This document shows positions 6,365 through 7,758 of a stretch of 7,758 nucleotides of DNA, piece after piece. The notes beneath the pieces were generated by a model. That model made no database searches and was not told the DNA's origin. It was given only the letters and a program-made list of their open reading frames with translations. The stretch is from the NCBI GenBank assembly GCA_013140465.1, contig JABFST010000478.1, positions 1 through 7,758 on the forward strand, in the 5' to 3' direction. Both the position numbers and the translations under genes were made by a program. This DNA is from Methylococcaceae bacterium. GTDB taxonomy: Bacteria; Pseudomonadota; Gammaproteobacteria; Methylococcales; Methylomonadaceae. The stretch's first letter is position 1. Each line of letters begins with the position of its first letter.

Positions 6365-7672
6365 TCAGCCGCAAGGCAACACCAACACTTGCGCAAAACC
6401 GCCGCCTGGAGTGCGGAAATTAGTGGTCTGGCCTTGATACAAGCGGGCGCTGAGCAATTGGCTGTGGCCTTGATAAACATAATGGCGCACATCCAATTTA
6501 AAATCGACGGCTTTATCGGCTATCTCCAATTGCCTACCACTGGGTTGCACCCATTGCTGGGCGACATAATCATGCGCCAAAATGTCGGCAAACACCCGCC
6601 GCGTCAGCTTGTCGCCACGATAAGCGGCTTTGCTGCCATACCCTTTGGCGGGCTTAAAAAACAGCTGTTTGCGTCCAGCCCACAACACTTCTGCATCGGC
6701 GGGTGTCACCACGCGCGTTTGGGCAATCCCCGCCAACAATATTGCCCTCGTGTTTGCATCCACCCCTAAGTCTTGCAATACCGTGTCGTCGGTCAATAAG
6801 GCCAAGTTGTTTTTGTTGGCGTATAGCGCATGGGCGTGGGGGTGGGGTGTCACGACCACGGCGGAGGCCAAATATGCCGCCCGCAACGCTTGGCTGGCGG
6901 CATCGCTAAAATCAAAGTCAGTCAATCGGTTATAGACCAAATCCACCACTTGCCCCGCCACTGTCAGCGCGTTGCCGTCAAAGACTAAATCGGCGGGGTC
7001 ACAAATGATGGCTTGCACATGGTGTTGCTCAAAAAGTCGCTTAAACAGTAAAAATTCGGGCAACATAAATTGTGTATCGGGGTTTTGATCCACAATCGCC
7101 ACGGTTTTTAGCGGCGCATTGCCCCGTTCGGCACGCCATTCCGCCATAAACATCGCCATAAACCTAGGTTCTGGGGGATCAGTTAGCGGCGTATGGCAGT
7201 CTTCATCACCACAGCTGGCTTGGGTGCGCAATAGCAGCGCATTAATGAGTGCGCCGCCCGCATTGGTGTTTATTTCAATCAGCTGCGGGCCTTGTGCGCT
7301 GAGGTGAAAATCATAGCCAAAAAACACGCTGTGGGCTTTAGGCACAAAGCGTGCGGTGTCGCCCGCTGACGCCAACACCCGCGCTTGATAACTGGGCATT
7401 GCGACGACCCGCTCAATCGCGACAATAATCGCAAGCTGTTGGTCTACCGACTGGCGGGTGACAAAAACGGCAGATTCCGCCAATAATTGCGGGCGTTCTT
7501 CCAGTATCATCGCGTATAAGTCCACGCCCTCTTGCACTGGCCCCAAGGCTTTGTGCAACGCAGCCTTGTCCAGCAACACGCAATGGCATTGGTGGTTAAG
7601 CTGTTCCGCTTTTAAGGTGCAAGGGTCAGCGTAGGGGGCGGTGCGTACATCCGCAGGGGCGGCAAACATCAT
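6365..7672 (-). CDS. Uncharacterised ATP-grasp-like protein with apparently permuted motif order
   Basis: This is a 435-residue cytoplasmic protein with no signal peptide or membrane segment. The N-terminal half contains FFGYDFHLSAQGPQLIEINTNAGG (about 117-140), where Glu133-x-Asn135 resembles the metal-binding motif that normally ends an ATP-grasp domain. The C-terminal half has LFFKPAKGYGSKAAYRG (337-353), like the nucleotide-binding Lys and Gly-rich loop, then FKLDVRHYVY (391-400) and TNFRTPGGGFA (417-427), reminiscent of RimK or glutathione-synthetase-like enzymes. This order is reversed relative to accC, which suggests a circularly permuted ATP-grasp fold. Such enzymes usually join a carboxylate to an amine or thiol; the substrate here is unknown. 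ATG 7672 and ATG 7669 are adjacent; GGGA nine bases upstream favours 7672. The gene converges on accC and stands alone in the window, so context gives no functional hint. Confidence 0.75.
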   Translation of the reverse strand: MMFAAPADVRTAPYADPCTLKAEQLNHQCHCVLLDKAALHKALGPVQEGVDLYAMILEERPQLLAESAVFVTRQSVDQQLAIIVAIERVVAMPSYQARVLASAGDTARFVPKAHSVFFGYDFHLSAQGPQLIEINTNAGGALINALLLRTQASCGDEDCHTPLTDPPEPRFMAMFMAEWRAERGNAPLKTVAIVDQNPDTQFMLPEFLLFKRLFEQHHVQAIICDPADLVFDGNALTVAGQVVDLVYNRLTDFDFSDAASQALRAAYLASAVVVTPHPHAHALYANKNNLALLTDDTVLQDLGVDANTRAILLAGIAQTRVVTPADAEVLWAGRKQLFFKPAKGYGSKAAYRGDKLTRRVFADILAHDYVAQQWVQPSGRQLEIADKAVDFKLDVRHYVYQGHSQLLSARLYQGQTTNFRTPGGGFAQVLVLPCG

Positions 7673-7692
7673 GGTGAAAAATCCCGTGAGTC

Positions 7693-7714
7693 GGGTAGGG
7701 TTAGGGTGGTGGGG
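7693..7714 (+). other. G-quadruplex-forming motif upstream of the ATP-grasp-like gene
   Basis: Four G-tracts (693-695, 698-700, 704-706 and 711-714, each plus 7000) are separated by loops of 2, 3 and 4 bases and fit the standard G-quadruplex pattern. The motif begins 21 bases upstream of ATG 7672 and lies on the template strand for that gene, so the transcript itself would be C-rich. A TCTAAT sequence resembling a -10 box lies just upstream on the minus strand (7723-7728), but no -35 box is clear. The remaining bases to the window end are AT-rich with no recognised gene. Confidence 0.6.
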
Positions 7715-7758
7715 TACTGTAAATTAGAAAATCAGAATTTGCTGCTTTTTTTATCTAA

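Noticed and set aside
7735..7752. Terminator at the right edge ending in seven T residues
   Set aside because: The only stem before the T-run is three base pairs (CAG/CTG), too weak to support an intrinsic terminator.

Overview
The window looks like part of a chromosome from a gammaproteobacterium of moderate GC content. The evidence is a coaD-ferredoxin pair (a linkage also known from Pseudomonas), an aroQ-accB-accC cluster, and proteins of typical gammaproteobacterial length and motif content. Methylococcales or a related group is possible, but nothing here settles the genus. I see no rRNA, tRNA, CRISPR array, integrase or transposase gene.

Layout. Positions 2-256 hold the 3' end of a low-complexity gene (Pro/Glu repeats, then an Asn-rich tail). 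It is read in the frame that enters from the left edge, not in an overlapping ATG-initiated frame. A strong intrinsic terminator follows at 354-390. Next is a tight three-gene operon for a NitT/TauT-type ABC importer: periplasmic binding protein (486-1436), permease (1438-2184) and ATPase (2181-2921), with one-base spacing and a 4-base ATGA overlap. Its substrate cannot be read from sequence. Then come coaD (3041-3520; the true start lies 18 codons inside the longest frame) and a 2[4Fe-4S] YfhL-type ferredoxin (3529-3774). A 164-base gap carries three short palindromes and a good sigma-70-like promoter. It leads into aroQ (3939-4385), accB (4389-4829) and accC (4844-6187), an operon joining one shikimate-pathway step to the biotin carboxylase half of acetyl-CoA carboxylase.

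Between accC and the last gene, which converges on it, lies a large nested imperfect palindrome (6222-6339). Its core is a perfect 15-bp stem and it resembles a dispersed palindromic repeat or MITE. The last gene (6365-7672, minus strand) encodes an uncharacterised ATP-grasp-like protein whose motif order appears circularly permuted: the E-x-N metal-binding motif comes before the Lys/Gly-rich loop. A four-tract G-quadruplex motif (7693-7714) sits just upstream of its start codon, on the template strand.

Most of the window is conserved housekeeping plus a transporter. The parts worth a second look are the permuted ATP-grasp protein, the nested palindrome, the G-quadruplex and the mis-frameable low-complexity tail. 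I do not see convincing evidence of a wholly new multi-gene system.
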